Position numbers and translations under genes: made by a program. A DNA stretch of 33,543 nt from Comamonadaceae bacterium (GTDB lineage: Bacteria > Pseudomonadota > Gammaproteobacteria > Burkholderiales > Burkholderiaceae_C): the NCBI GenBank assembly GCA_008080595.1, contig VIKI01000090.1:1-33543 (forward strand). The letters are read 5' to 3'. The notes under the pieces were generated by a model, which saw only the letters and a list, made by a program, of their open reading frames with translations, ran no database searches and was not told the DNA's origin. Of the stretch, positions 14,227 through 22,239 are shown piece after piece; the first letter of the stretch is position 1, and the number at the start of each line of letters is the position of its first letter.

Positions 14227-15336
14227 TCAATCCCCAAAGCAAATTCCCAGGTCACGCCCGGTTTGCAGCACATCGCACGTCAGGGGCACATTGCGGATGT
14301 GACCTGCCACCTCTTCCAGAGCCACATAGTCCACGCCGTTGATGCCCAGGGAAACCATCACACCGCTGTGACCGGCATCCAGGGCGCGTACCGCTGCCGC
14401 ACCAAAACGCAGCGCTGACAGGCGGTCAAAAGAGGTGGGGCTACCACCACGCAACAAGTGTCCCAGCACCACCACGCGGGATTCCTTGCCGGTGTCCTTG
14501 GTCAAAGCCTGGGCGACTTGCTCACCGATACCTCCCAGGCGTTCGGCATGGCCGACCTCGGCGGCGGCCAGCAACTCGCGGTGACCGTCACGCGCTTGCG
14601 CACCTTCAGCCACCACCACAATGGAGTACAGGTGACCTGCGGCCTCGCGTTCGCGGATTTTGGCGGTCACTTTGTCAATGTCAAAACCAATCTCAGGGAT
14701 CAGAATGGCGTGTGCATTGCCTGCGATCCCCGCGTGTAAGGCAATCCAGCCGGCGTAGCGGCCCATCACCTCCACCACCATCACCCGTTGGTGGCTCTCG
14801 GCGGTGCTGTGCAGGCGATCCAGGCATTCGGTGGCAAAACCCACCGCCGTATCAAAACCAAAGGTGGTGAAGGTTTTGTCCAGATCGTTGTCAATGGTTT
14901 TTGGCACACCCACCACATGAAGGCCTTTTTGATGCAGGGCGTTGGCAATGGTCAAAGAGCCATCGCCGCCAATCGACACCAGTGCATCAATCTCATGGGT
15001 GGCGAAGTAGGTGATGATTTCGTCCGAGCGGTCAATCTCGCGCACGGTGCCGTCAGGCATATTGACCGGAAAATGCAGCGGGTCACCCTTGTTGGTGGTG
15101 CCCAGAATGGTTCCGCCCAAATGGCCAATACCGCGCACCCGATCTCGCGTCAAGCGAACCACACCACCCTCTGCATAGCGCTCAGGGAACAGGATGCCGT
15201 TGAACCCGTCGCGTATGCCAAAGCAGCCCCAGCCCCGGTTGTCCGCCGCAATCATCACCGACTGGATCACCGCGTTGAGCCCGGGAGCGTCGCCGCCGCC
15301 AGTGTTGACCGCGATACGTTTGATGGGTCTGGTCAT
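14227..15336 (-). CDS. pfkA: 6-phosphofructokinase
   Basis: This enzyme phosphorylates fructose 6-phosphate to the 1,6-bisphosphate in the cytoplasm. Its 369 residues include NTGGGDAPGLNA near the N-terminus, GGDGS at 123-127, PKTIDND at 145-151 and EVMGRYAGWIA (substrate-binding MGR). The Gly of GGDGS (equivalent to E. coli 104) points to ATP as donor. The Lys of PKTIDND (equivalent to E. coli 124) is typical of PPi-dependent and group III enzymes. The G/K combination is known from actinobacterial-type ATP enzymes, so ATP is favoured but PPi is not excluded. AAGGAGATC precedes the ATG. The gene stands alone between convergent fccB and the dctR 3' end. Confidence 0.9.
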   Translation of the reverse strand: MTRPIKRIAVNTGGGDAPGLNAVIQSVMIAADNRGWGCFGIRDGFNGILFPERYAEGGVVRLTRDRVRGIGHLGGTILGTTNKGDPLHFPVNMPDGTVREIDRSDEIITYFATHEIDALVSIGGDGSLTIANALHQKGLHVVGVPKTIDNDLDKTFTTFGFDTAVGFATECLDRLHSTAESHQRVMVVEVMGRYAGWIALHAGIAGNAHAILIPEIGFDIDKVTAKIREREAAGHLYSIVVVAEGAQARDGHRELLAAAEVGHAERLGGIGEQVAQALTKDTGKESRVVVLGHLLRGGSPTSFDRLSALRFGAAAVRALDAGHSGVMVSLGINGVDYVALEEVAGHIRNVPLTCDVLQTGRDLGICFGD

Positions 15337-15410
15337 GATGATCTCCTTGAATGAAATGTTGCAATTGCGGCGGGTTGTGCCACGTGATCCTGAAAAACAA
15401 TAACGCTACA

Positions 15411-15459
15411 AAAAATATAGCTGCTTGCGCATGTTGTACAAGCGCTAGAGGCCAATTTT
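15411..15459 (-). repeat. Intergenic repeat, copy B (reverse orientation)
   Basis: ATAGCTGCTTGCGCATGTTG followed by TACAAGCGCTAGAGGCCAAT is the reverse-complement form of the repeat seen at 2682-2726. It sits directly at the 3' end of dctR and slightly overlaps its stop codon, and it is followed by the pfk upstream region. Confidence 0.75.
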
Positions 15460-16087
15460 ATGCTTGACTTATAGGCTCCAGTCGGCCCAATTTATGGGCC
15501 AGCTCAATCGCTGAGCTGACCCCCATTTTCTCGAAAATATTGGCCCGGTGGAACTCTACTGTACGCGCTGTGATGCCCAGGTGGTCGGCAATGTTTTTGT
15601 TGTAGTGCCCCCGGATGAGTTCGTACAGTACCTCGCGCTCACGCGGGCTCAGGGAAGCCAGGGCCAGGCGCAGGCGGCGGGTCTCAGAATCGTCTTGCTG
15701 CGCAGCGCTGGCGGCAGCCAGGGCTTGTTGTACCCGGTCAACCAGCTCATTGTCCTGAAACGGCTTTTCCAGAAAATCCCAGGCCCCCTGTTTGACGGCA
15801 GCCACTGCCGTGCCGACATCACCGTGGCCGGTTAAAAACAGCACGGGCCAGGGGCAGCCCATGGCTTTGAGCTGATCAAAAGTCACGCTGCCTGAGAGTG
15901 GGGCCATACGCATGTCCAGCAACACCACGGCGTGGCCCCAATCCCCTTGCCGGGCACGGGCGGCATCCAGAAACGGCTGGCCGCCGTCCCACCTGGCGGA
16001 TTGAAAACCACGTGAATCAAACAGCCAGGCCAGGCCGTCTCGGATATCGGGATCGTCATCAACAATATGCACACTGGGGTGGGTCAT
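15458..16087 (-). CDS. dctR: FixJ/LuxR-type response regulator for C4-dicarboxylates
   Basis: This 209-residue response regulator has a receiver domain (acidic pocket D10-D12, phosphoacceptor D58 in VVLLDMRM, T86 and K108) and a C-terminal LuxR helix-turn-helix (SPREREVLYELIRGHYNKNIADHLGITARTVEFHRANI). Its ATG overlaps the stop of the kinase gene (ATGA, 16084-16087), so the pair is a cognate two-component system. The divergent TRAP genes (dctP, dctQ, dctM) and the known DctSR-dctPQM arrangement of Rhodobacter indicate control of C4-dicarboxylate uptake. That role is inferred from context. Repeat copy B marks its 3' end. Confidence 0.88.
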   Translation of the reverse strand: MTHPSVHIVDDDPDIRDGLAWLFDSRGFQSARWDGGQPFLDAARARQGDWGHAVVLLDMRMAPLSGSVTFDQLKAMGCPWPVLFLTGHGDVGTAVAAVKQGAWDFLEKPFQDNELVDRVQQALAAASAAQQDDSETRRLRLALASLSPREREVLYELIRGHYNKNIADHLGITARTVEFHRANIFEKMGVSSAIELAHKLGRLEPISQA

Positions 16088-16929
16088 GAAAACTCCTGTG
16101 GGGGAACCAAGTCAGCCAGCGGCAGCAGCACGGTGAAGCGTGCTCCACCCAGCACCGGGTCACGGCTGACTTCAATGCGGCCATGGTGCGCCTCGACAAT
16201 CGAGCGGCAAATCGCCAGCCCCATGCCCATGCCACCTTCCTTGCGGCTGACAAACGCATTGAAGATGGTGGCCTGGGCCTCGTCGCTGACCCCGGGCCCG
16301 GTGTCGGCCACGGCCAGCACTGCCATGTTGCGCACTTCATTCAAACTCAAACTTACCCAGACCTGGGCCCGTTGGCCGCCGTGGGTGGCCCAGTCCTGTG
16401 CGTTACCGACCAGGTTGTTCACCAGGTGCTCAAACAGCAACTCATCGGCCTGTACCCACACCGGGTGGTCGGGCAAGGCCCAGGCCGGGGCCAGCGTGTT
16501 GTCGTCGGCAAATTGGGTCAACACACGCTGCAAAAACGCCACCAGATCAAGCCGCTGGGGCGACAACTCGCGCTTGCGGGCAAAGGCATTCACCCGCTTG
16601 ATGATGCCGCCTGCGCGTTCCGCCAGACGCGCCATACGCTCGACCACCGGCAACAGTTCTGGCAGGCTGATGCTGCTGTTGTGCAAGCGGTTCAGCAGCC
16701 CATTGGCAAAGCTGCTCAAGGCTCCCAGGGGCTGGTTCAGCTCATGCGCCAGGGTCGAAGCCACCTCACCCACCGCCACCAGCCGCCCCGAGGCTTCCAG
16801 CTTTTCTTGCTGCTGGGCCGCCATACGCTGGGCACGCTTGCGTTCACTGATGTCCAGCACCGAGCTCATCCAGCCCATTTGCTCGCCACCGGCGCTGTTC
16901 AAGGGGGCCTCATGGATCAGCACATCGTT
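16084..16929 (-). pseudogene. dctS: C-terminal half of the DctS-like kinase (PAS end, HisKA, HATPase), out of frame
   Basis: From NDVLIHEAPLNSAGGEQMGW (the last strand of a PAS domain) the protein continues through DISERKRA, the phosphoacceptor H-box LAHELNQPLGALSS, the N-box LVNNLVGNAQDW, VADTGPGVSD and GGMGMGLAICRSI. All kinase motifs are intact. No plausible start or ribosome binding site precedes it, and it lies in a different frame from the N-terminal half, which reaches 16910. The missing segment is the middle of the PAS domain, by my estimate 30-40 residues. If the break is real, the kinase is split and dctR may lack its usual partner. If it is an assembly gap, this is one gene of about 650 residues. 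Confidence 0.8.
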
Positions 16930-17977
16930 CGCCCGCGCTGTAGCCCACCAGACGGCAAAAAGCATCGTTCACATACAAAATCTTGCCACTCATGTCCCAT
17001 GCCCGCAGGCCAATCGTGACCGAGTTTTCCATGGCGGTGCGCAGGGCCACCTGGGTTTGCAACAAGGCTTGTACCTGCTGGCGCTTGACAAAATCGCGCC
17101 GCAAGGCATACAGGCTGATCAGCATGCCGGACAAAAACAGCAGGGCCACCCAAAAGAACATGCGTGGCACGGTGGTGGGCTGAGCCTGCGTCAGTTCAAC
17201 TTGCACAAATAAATCAGTGCCAGGCAGATTCAGGCCAACCCGGTAGGCGGTTTCTGGTTGCACAACCGCCTCATTGATGAGCAGTTGCACGCGGTGATCC
17301 TGGGTGAACCAGCCGGGCACCAAAGCCGCCAGCGCCCGCTCCACGGAGACGGCAGCCAGATAGTTGCCAGTGAATTGGCCCCGGTCAAAAAATGGCACAG
17401 CCAGCCAGATCACATCGGTGGATGCACCGTGTTTTTGCAGCATCAAACCGGCATAGGCGGCGCGGCGCAGCCCTTGGCTGGTGGATTGCATGAGTGCCAA
17501 GGTCTGGGCGTTGTCGGTATGGGCCTGCCAGTCTTGTTGCCAACGCTTGGGGCCTGTCCCCTGCGCATTCATCTGGTTGGCGGCCATCCAGCCGCTGGAG
17601 AGAATGACCCCCGGCTCACGCCATAACAAACCGGCTTTCAGATCGGTAGACGTATCCGTGCCCGGCACATTGGCCGGGTTGGGTTGCTGCATGGCAAGGC
17701 GTGCCAGTGCCAGCAAATCGTCCTCCAGTCGACGAAAGTGAAACTGCACACTTTGCTCCAGCCACTGGGCATCTGCGGCGCGGCGGCGTGAGGCTTCTTC
17801 TGACTCAAAATTGTTCAGGTAAAGCAGCAGGGTCACCACCGAGCCCACCAGCAGCGCCAGCAAGCCCAGCAGCCACCACAGCGCCAACCGGTTGCGTGCG
17901 CCATGGCGCACCGCTGACTGTTGCAGCAGGGCAAAGTCAAGCGTGTGGTCAGCGGCAGCGGCAGCGGTTGGGGTCAT
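16910..17977 (-). CDS. dctS: N-terminal half of the DctS-like sensor kinase (periplasmic sensor and start of PAS)
   Basis: This part carries two transmembrane helices (about residues 30-54, LALWWLLGLLALLVGSVVTL, and 272-296, MFFWVALLFLSGMLISLYAL). They flank a ~215-residue periplasmic domain of the double-PAS/Cache kind used by DctB and DctS to bind C4-dicarboxylates. After the second helix comes a coiled linker and a PAS domain start (IGLRAWDMSGKILYVNDAFCRLVGYS), then the frame runs into GERCADP and stops. I place the start at ATG 17977 (MTPTAAAAADHTLDF) rather than an upstream codon at 18046, because the extra residues do not look conserved; no strong ribosome binding site is seen for either. 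It diverges from lapA across about 80 bp. Confidence 0.8.
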   Translation of the reverse strand: MTPTAAAAADHTLDFALLQQSAVRHGARNRLALWWLLGLLALLVGSVVTLLLYLNNFESEEASRRRAADAQWLEQSVQFHFRRLEDDLLALARLAMQQPNPANVPGTDTSTDLKAGLLWREPGVILSSGWMAANQMNAQGTGPKRWQQDWQAHTDNAQTLALMQSTSQGLRRAAYAGLMLQKHGASTDVIWLAVPFFDRGQFTGNYLAAVSVERALAALVPGWFTQDHRVQLLINEAVVQPETAYRVGLNLPGTDLFVQVELTQAQPTTVPRMFFWVALLFLSGMLISLYALRRDFVKRQQVQALLQTQVALRTAMENSVTIGLRAWDMSGKILYVNDAFCRLVGYSAGERCADP

Positions 17978-18057
17978 GATAGGGTGGATGGTGTTCGGAT
18001 GATAGCCAGTTGGTGTACGCTTCAAGCCATGTTCGCCCGCCCACACAGGAGCTTGCC

Positions 18058-18432
18058 ATGCGCCTTCGCAGTTTGTTTTTGATCTTGCTTCTTACGCTCA
18101 TCGGTGCTTTTGTGGCGCTGAACTGGAATGTTTTTTGGATCAACTCCACCGTCTCTCTGGGGGTGACCACGGTGCAAGCCCCTTTTGGGGCGTTGATGCT
18201 GGGGCTGCTGCTGTTTGTTGTGGCGTATTTCTTGGTGTATGTGCTGTACCTGCAGTCCACCGTGATGTGGGATGCGCGGCGCAACGCCAAAGAATTACAA
18301 GCCAACCGCGAGCTGGCTGACAAGGCCGAGGCCTCGCGTTTTACCGAATTGCGCGGGGTGCTTGAAGCCGGCCAGCAAACCCTGTTGACACGACTGGATG
18401 CGCTGGAAAAAACCCTGAGCACACCGCAGTGA
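18058..18432 (+). CDS. LapA-domain (DUF1049) inner-membrane protein
   Basis: This 124-residue protein has two N-terminal transmembrane helices (about 3-22 and 43-65; FLILLLTLIGAFVALNWNVF and GALMLGLLLFVVAYFLVYVLYL). A cytoplasmic helical tail rich in Arg, Glu and Ala follows and could form a coiled coil. This matches the LapA-domain family, whose E. coli member LapA works with LapB in lipopolysaccharide assembly control; the role here is unknown. AGGAG eight bases ahead supports the ATG at 18058. Its stop overlaps the GTG start of dctP (GTGA), so it is the first gene of the dct transcript. Its presence in a TRAP operon is unexpected. Confidence 0.82.
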   Translation: MRLRSLFLILLLTLIGAFVALNWNVFWINSTVSLGVTTVQAPFGALMLGLLLFVVAYFLVYVLYLQSTVMWDARRNAKELQANRELADKAEASRFTELRGVLEAGQQTLLTRLDALEKTLSTPQ

Positions 18433-19430
18433 GCACCCGTCGAGCCTGGCTGGCCAGTGCGGCAGCTCTGCCGCTCGCCGCCGTGGGCCAAAACAAGCCT
18501 GCGATCACGCTGCGGTTTTCGCATGTGGTGGCCGAAGAAACGCCCAAAGGGCTGGCGGCCAAGCGCTTCAAGGAACTGGTGGCGCAGCGCTCTGGCGGAC
18601 GCATCAGTGTGCAGGTGTTTCCCAATGCCCAGCTGTATGGTGACCATGACGAAATGCAGGCGCTGCAATTGGGTGCGGTGGACATGGTGGCCCCATCACT
18701 GTCGAAATTTGGCCGGATTGGTCTGCCCGAATTTGAGTTGTTTGACCTGCCGTTTTTGTTTGATGACCTGGCTTCGGTGCGGCGGCTCACGCAAGGCCGC
18801 CTGGGCCAGAAATTGTTGCAAGGCCTGTCGCACCAAGGGCTGGTGGGCTTGGGTTATTTTGACAATGGCTTCAAGCAGATGAGCGCCAACCGCCCGCTGC
18901 TGGAGCCCAAGGACTTCATCGGCTTGCGTATGCGGATACAGGCCTCGCGCGTGATCGCCGCACAAATGCGGGCCTTGGGTGCCCACCCTGTGACGCTGGC
19001 TTTCAGCGAAACCCACCGTGCCCTGGCCAGTGGTGTGGTCGATGGCACGGAAAACCCGGTGTCGAATTTCTGGACGCAGGCCATGCACGAGGTGCAGAGT
19101 GATTTGAGCCTGACCAACCACGGCTACCTGGGCTATGCGGTGGTGACCAACCAGCGCTTTTGGCACAGCCTGCGAGTAGCGGACCGTGAGCTGATCAACC
19201 AGGCCATGCAAGAAGCCTTGGCCTTTGCCAACCAGATTGCCGATGCCCAAAACGATAACGCACTCCAGGCCCTGCGCCAGACCGGCAGCACCCGCATTCA
19301 TGAACTCAGTGCCGACCAGCGTGTGCAATTGCGCCGTGTCGTGCAGCCGGTGCAGCAGCAGTTGGCCCATCGGATTGGCAAGGCGTGGATCAATGCGCTG
19401 CAAGCGGCTTTGCTTCAGGGGGTGGGTTAA
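18429..19430 (+). CDS. dctP: TRAP C4-dicarboxylate-binding protein, first paralogue (Tat-like signal)
   Basis: This 333-residue periplasmic solute-binding protein belongs to the DctP family. KPAITLRFSHVVAEETPKG, KELVAQRSGGRISVQVFPNAQLYGD, the family marker VVDGTENPVSNFWTQ and NHGYLGYAVVTNQRFW are diagnostic. The Arg in GLRMRIQASRV is the usual carboxylate-binding region. The start is GTG 18429, overlapping the lapA stop. The N-terminus reads STRRAWLASAAALPLAAVGQ, with a twin Arg that fits a Tat signal, whereas its paralogue at 21191 has an ordinary Sec signal. It has no transporter subunits immediately after it; a chemoreceptor gene follows. It could be a second transport receptor, or a ligand-presenting protein for the chemoreceptor or DctS. 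Confidence 0.9.
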   Translation: MSTRRAWLASAAALPLAAVGQNKPAITLRFSHVVAEETPKGLAAKRFKELVAQRSGGRISVQVFPNAQLYGDHDEMQALQLGAVDMVAPSLSKFGRIGLPEFELFDLPFLFDDLASVRRLTQGRLGQKLLQGLSHQGLVGLGYFDNGFKQMSANRPLLEPKDFIGLRMRIQASRVIAAQMRALGAHPVTLAFSETHRALASGVVDGTENPVSNFWTQAMHEVQSDLSLTNHGYLGYAVVTNQRFWHSLRVADRELINQAMQEALAFANQIADAQNDNALQALRQTGSTRIHELSADQRVQLRRVVQPVQQQLAHRIGKAWINALQAALLQGVG

Positions 19431-19454
19431 CCCTAGCTGTTGAAAGCCGCAGTT
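19431..19454 (+). repeat. Direct repeat, left copy, before the chemoreceptor gene
   Basis: CCCTAGCTGTTGAAAGCCGC plus AGTT recurs at 21096-21119 with two mismatches (22 of 24 identical). The two copies exactly bracket the chemoreceptor gene, each lying just downstream of a coding region. Downstream of this copy, TTGCAA (19454-19459) and TATGCT (19476-19481) at 16-base spacing could be a promoter for the chemoreceptor gene. Confidence 0.7.
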
Positions 19455-19508
19455 TGCAAGCGCCTTGTAAGGGGCTATGCTGCGTTTTTTTTTGCTTGGA
19501 CGTTCCCA

Positions 19509-21077
19509 ATGAAACCCATTCTGCAGATGAGCATGGCCGCGCGCCTGAACCTTGGTTTTGGCCTGATCATCGCCATGATGCTGGGCATGGCCACTTTGTC
19601 TCTGACACGGATGCAGGCCTTGACCTCAGCCCTGGAAGTGATCACCGTCACCAATGCAGAGCGGGCCCAAACCATCAATGTCATGAAACGCCAGCTGGCC
19701 ACCTATGTGCAGACCCTGGGCGATTTGGGCAGTACCGACCTAGCTGGCGGGCCTGCGGTGCTGCAGCGTGTGCGTGCTGCTTTGCTGGCTTACAACACCG
19801 CCCAAACCAAGGTGGTGGGCCTGTTGCCGACCGATGCCGATGTCCAGGCCGTGTTGGGCGAAGTGCAAAAAGCAGCGCTTGCGGCCACTGAGTTGCAAGC
19901 CATCGGGGACAAAAAGGCCGAAGGCCGGGGCGAGGCTGCGCAGGCGTTTATGGTGCGCAACGAGTTCCGTGACAACACCGCCACCTGGAGTGGACGACAA
20001 CAAGCCTGGAGCAAAGCAGTTGACCAGTTGAGCGACTGGCACGACCAGGCCAACGCCACACATTCGGCCCATGCCACCGCCACGGCCCAAACCGCACGCC
20101 AGGCGATCATTGCCGGCACGCTGCTGGCCTGGGTGCTGGGCAGCCTTCTGGCCGTGTGGCTGGTGCGTGACACCCGCAAAGCCATCCAGGCCGCAGTGGC
20201 CACTACCGAACGCATGGCCCGGCACGATCTCTCTCGACCGATAGACACCAGCCGCCAGGATGAGATTGGCAGCCTGCTGGCGGCACTGGAGTTGATGCGG
20301 GTTAATCTGCACCAGCTGGCTGCCGGTGTGGGCCGTGCTTCTGAAGATGTCAACAACTCCAGCGGCGAAATCGCACAAGGCAGCATGGACTTGAGCAACC
20401 GCACGGAAGAAGCGGCCAACACGCTGCAAACCACCATGACCGCCATTTCGCAGCTGAGTGCTTCGGTCGATGAGACCACCGCCGCCTCCAGATCGGCCCA
20501 GACCCTGTCCACGCAGGCCAGCGACGTGGCCGCCCGCAGTGGTGAAGAGATGGCACAAGTGGTGGCAACCATGGGTGAGATTGACCAGGCTTCCCACAAA
20601 ATTGCCGACATCATTGCCATCATTGACGGCATTGCTTTCCAGACCAACATCCTGGCCCTGAACGCAGCGGTAGAGGCGGCCCGTGCGGGTGAGCAAGGGC
20701 GCGGTTTTGCCGTGGTGGCCAGCGAGGTGCGTTCCCTGGCCGGGCGCAGTGCCGGTGCGGCCCGGGAGATCAAGGCCTTGATCGAGGCCTCTCTGGAAAA
20801 AGTGGTCTCTGGCACGGCCCAGGTGGACAAAGCCGGGCGCACCACCCATGAAGTCACGGCTTCGGTGCAGCGCGTCAGTGACATGGTGAGCAGCATCACC
20901 AGTGAGGCCGCTCAGCAACTGAGTTACATCGAGCAGGCCAATCACCTGGTGGGTCAGCTTGACGTGGTGACCCATCAAAACGCCGCACTGGCCGAAGAAT
21001 CAGCCGCTGCGGCGGCCTCCCTGCGCCAGCAGTCCGAGCACCTGAGTGGTTTGGTGCACCAGTTTCAGCTGAGATAA
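19509..21077 (+). CDS. Methyl-accepting chemotaxis protein
   Basis: This 522-residue chemoreceptor has TM1 at about residues 10-32 ([20 protein letters not shown]). A ~155-residue periplasmic, largely helical (four-helix-bundle-like) sensor follows, then TM2 ([21 protein letters not shown]), a HAMP domain ([17 protein letters not shown]) and a full signalling domain. The hairpin tip reads [45 protein letters not shown]. No CheR-binding pentapeptide is seen at the C-terminus (GLVHQFQLR). I chose ATG 19509; upstream codons in frame encode a sequence unlike a chemoreceptor N-terminus. Its location between two dctP genes suggests it senses dicarboxylates directly or through a DctP protein. Confidence 0.9.
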   Translation: MKPILQMSMAARLNLGFGLIIAMMLGMATLSLTRMQALTSALEVITVTNAERAQTINVMKRQLATYVQTLGDLGSTDLAGGPAVLQRVRAALLAYNTAQTKVVGLLPTDADVQAVLGEVQKAALAATELQAIGDKKAEGRGEAAQAFMVRNEFRDNTATWSGRQQAWSKAVDQLSDWHDQANATHSAHATATAQTARQAIIAGTLLAWVLGSLLAVWLVRDTRKAIQAAVATTERMARHDLSRPIDTSRQDEIGSLLAALELMRVNLHQLAAGVGRASEDVNNSSGEIAQGSMDLSNRTEEAANTLQTTMTAISQLSASVDETTAASRSAQTLSTQASDVAARSGEEMAQVVATMGEIDQASHKIADIIAIIDGIAFQTNILALNAAVEAARAGEQGRGFAVVASEVRSLAGRSAGAAREIKALIEASLEKVVSGTAQVDKAGRTTHEVTASVQRVSDMVSSITSEAAQQLSYIEQANHLVGQLDVVTHQNAALAEESAAAAASLRQQSEHLSGLVHQFQLR

Positions 21078-21095
21078 ATCTCACCTCAGGGAAAA

Positions 21096-21119
21096 CCCTA
21101 GCTGTTGAACGCCACAGTT
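21096..21119 (+). repeat. Direct repeat, right copy, before the second dctP
   Basis: CCCTAGCTGTTGAACGCCAC plus AGTT matches the copy at 19431-19454 at 22 of 24 positions. Within it, CTGT...ACAG is a short inverted repeat, partly kept in the other copy (CTGT...GCAG), so it could be a protein-binding site as well as a duplication trace. It lies about 70 bases upstream of the dctP start. Confidence 0.7.
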
Positions 21120-21190
21120 GCCCTGTGCCCGATCCATGGGTAACCTCGGTTTGTTCGCTTCATTCATTTTTTTACCAACAGGAGACATCC

Positions 21191-22186
21191 ATGAAATTGA
21201 AACACATCTTGGCCGCTGCATTGCTGGCCGTCGGCTTGAGCGCCAGTGCCCAAACCATCATCAAATTCAGCCATGTGGTGGCGGCCGACACCCCCAAGGG
21301 CAAGGCTGCGGTGTACTTCGCGGAAAAAGCGGCCGAGCTGACCAAGGGCAAGGTCAAGGTCGAGGTGTATGCCAACAGCGCCTTGTACAAAGACAAGGAA
21401 GAAATGGAAGCCCTGCAAATTGGCTCGGTGCAAATGCTGGCCCCGTCACTGGCCAAATTCGGCCCCCTGGGCGTGAAAGAATTTGAAGCGTTTGACTTCC
21501 CCTTCATTTTTGATGACACGGCCGATCTGCACAAAATCACCCAAGGCCCGGTGGGCGCGGCCATGCTGAGCAAGCTGGAGCCCAAGGGCATCAAGGGTCT
21601 GGCTTACTGGGACAACGGCTTCAAATCGTTCTCCGCCAACACACCACTGAAAGCAGTTGCCGACTACAAAGGTAAAAAATTCCGCATTCAATCCTCCAAA
21701 GTGTTGGAAGAGGAAATCCGCTCAGTCGGCGGCATTGCGCAGGTGATGGCTTTCTCTGAGGTCTATCAAGCGCTGCAAACCGGCGTGGTGGACGGCACTG
21801 AAAACCCGATCAGCAATTTCTACACCCAAAAAATGCATGAAGTGCAAAAGCACCTCACCATCACCAACCATGGCTACCTGGGTTATGCGGTGATTGTCAA
21901 CAAGAAGTTCTGGGACGGCCTGCCAGCTGATGTGCGTGGTCAGCTCGAAGATGCCATGAAAAAAGCCACGATTTACGCCAACCAGATCGCCCAGGACGAA
22001 AATGATCGCTCGCTCGACGGTGTCAAGAAGAGCGGCAAAACCACCGTGTATGTACCCACCAAAGAGGAGCGTATGGCTCTGAAAAAAGCCATGGCACCGG
22101 TACACACCAAGATGGCGGGTCGTGTGGGTCAGGAAACACTGCAACAGTTCTACTCGGCTACCGGTTTTGATCCGGCCAAGCTCTGA
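21191..22186 (+). CDS. dctP: TRAP C4-dicarboxylate-binding protein, second paralogue (Sec signal)
   Basis: This 331-residue periplasmic binding protein is followed by its membrane subunits. A typical Sec signal (MKLKHILAAALLAVGLSASA) precedes QTIIKFSHVVAADTPKGKAA. VVDGTENPISNFYTQ, NHGYLGYAVIVNKKFW and the KKFRIQSSKV region identify DctP. AGGAG at 21180-21184 supports the ATG at 21191. Together with dctQ and dctM it forms a Na+- or proton-driven uptake system for succinate, fumarate or malate. It is clearly related to the protein at 18429, for example in FSHVVA, ISNF/VSNF and GYLGYAV, pointing to an old duplication. Confidence 0.95.
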   Translation: MKLKHILAAALLAVGLSASAQTIIKFSHVVAADTPKGKAAVYFAEKAAELTKGKVKVEVYANSALYKDKEEMEALQIGSVQMLAPSLAKFGPLGVKEFEAFDFPFIFDDTADLHKITQGPVGAAMLSKLEPKGIKGLAYWDNGFKSFSANTPLKAVADYKGKKFRIQSSKVLEEEIRSVGGIAQVMAFSEVYQALQTGVVDGTENPISNFYTQKMHEVQKHLTITNHGYLGYAVIVNKKFWDGLPADVRGQLEDAMKKATIYANQIAQDENDRSLDGVKKSGKTTVYVPTKEERMALKKAMAPVHTKMAGRVGQETLQQFYSATGFDPAKL

Positions 22187-22239
22187 GTTGATCTGACGCA
22201 TTCATGCAGCATTGATGACGCAACGTCGGAGCTCACACC

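Noticed and set aside
19740-20978. Long minus-strand open frames (412 and 369 codons) inside the chemoreceptor gene
   Set aside because: They are antisense to a gene with clear domain structure, show no recognisable motifs, and are expected from high third-position GC and Ala-rich codons.
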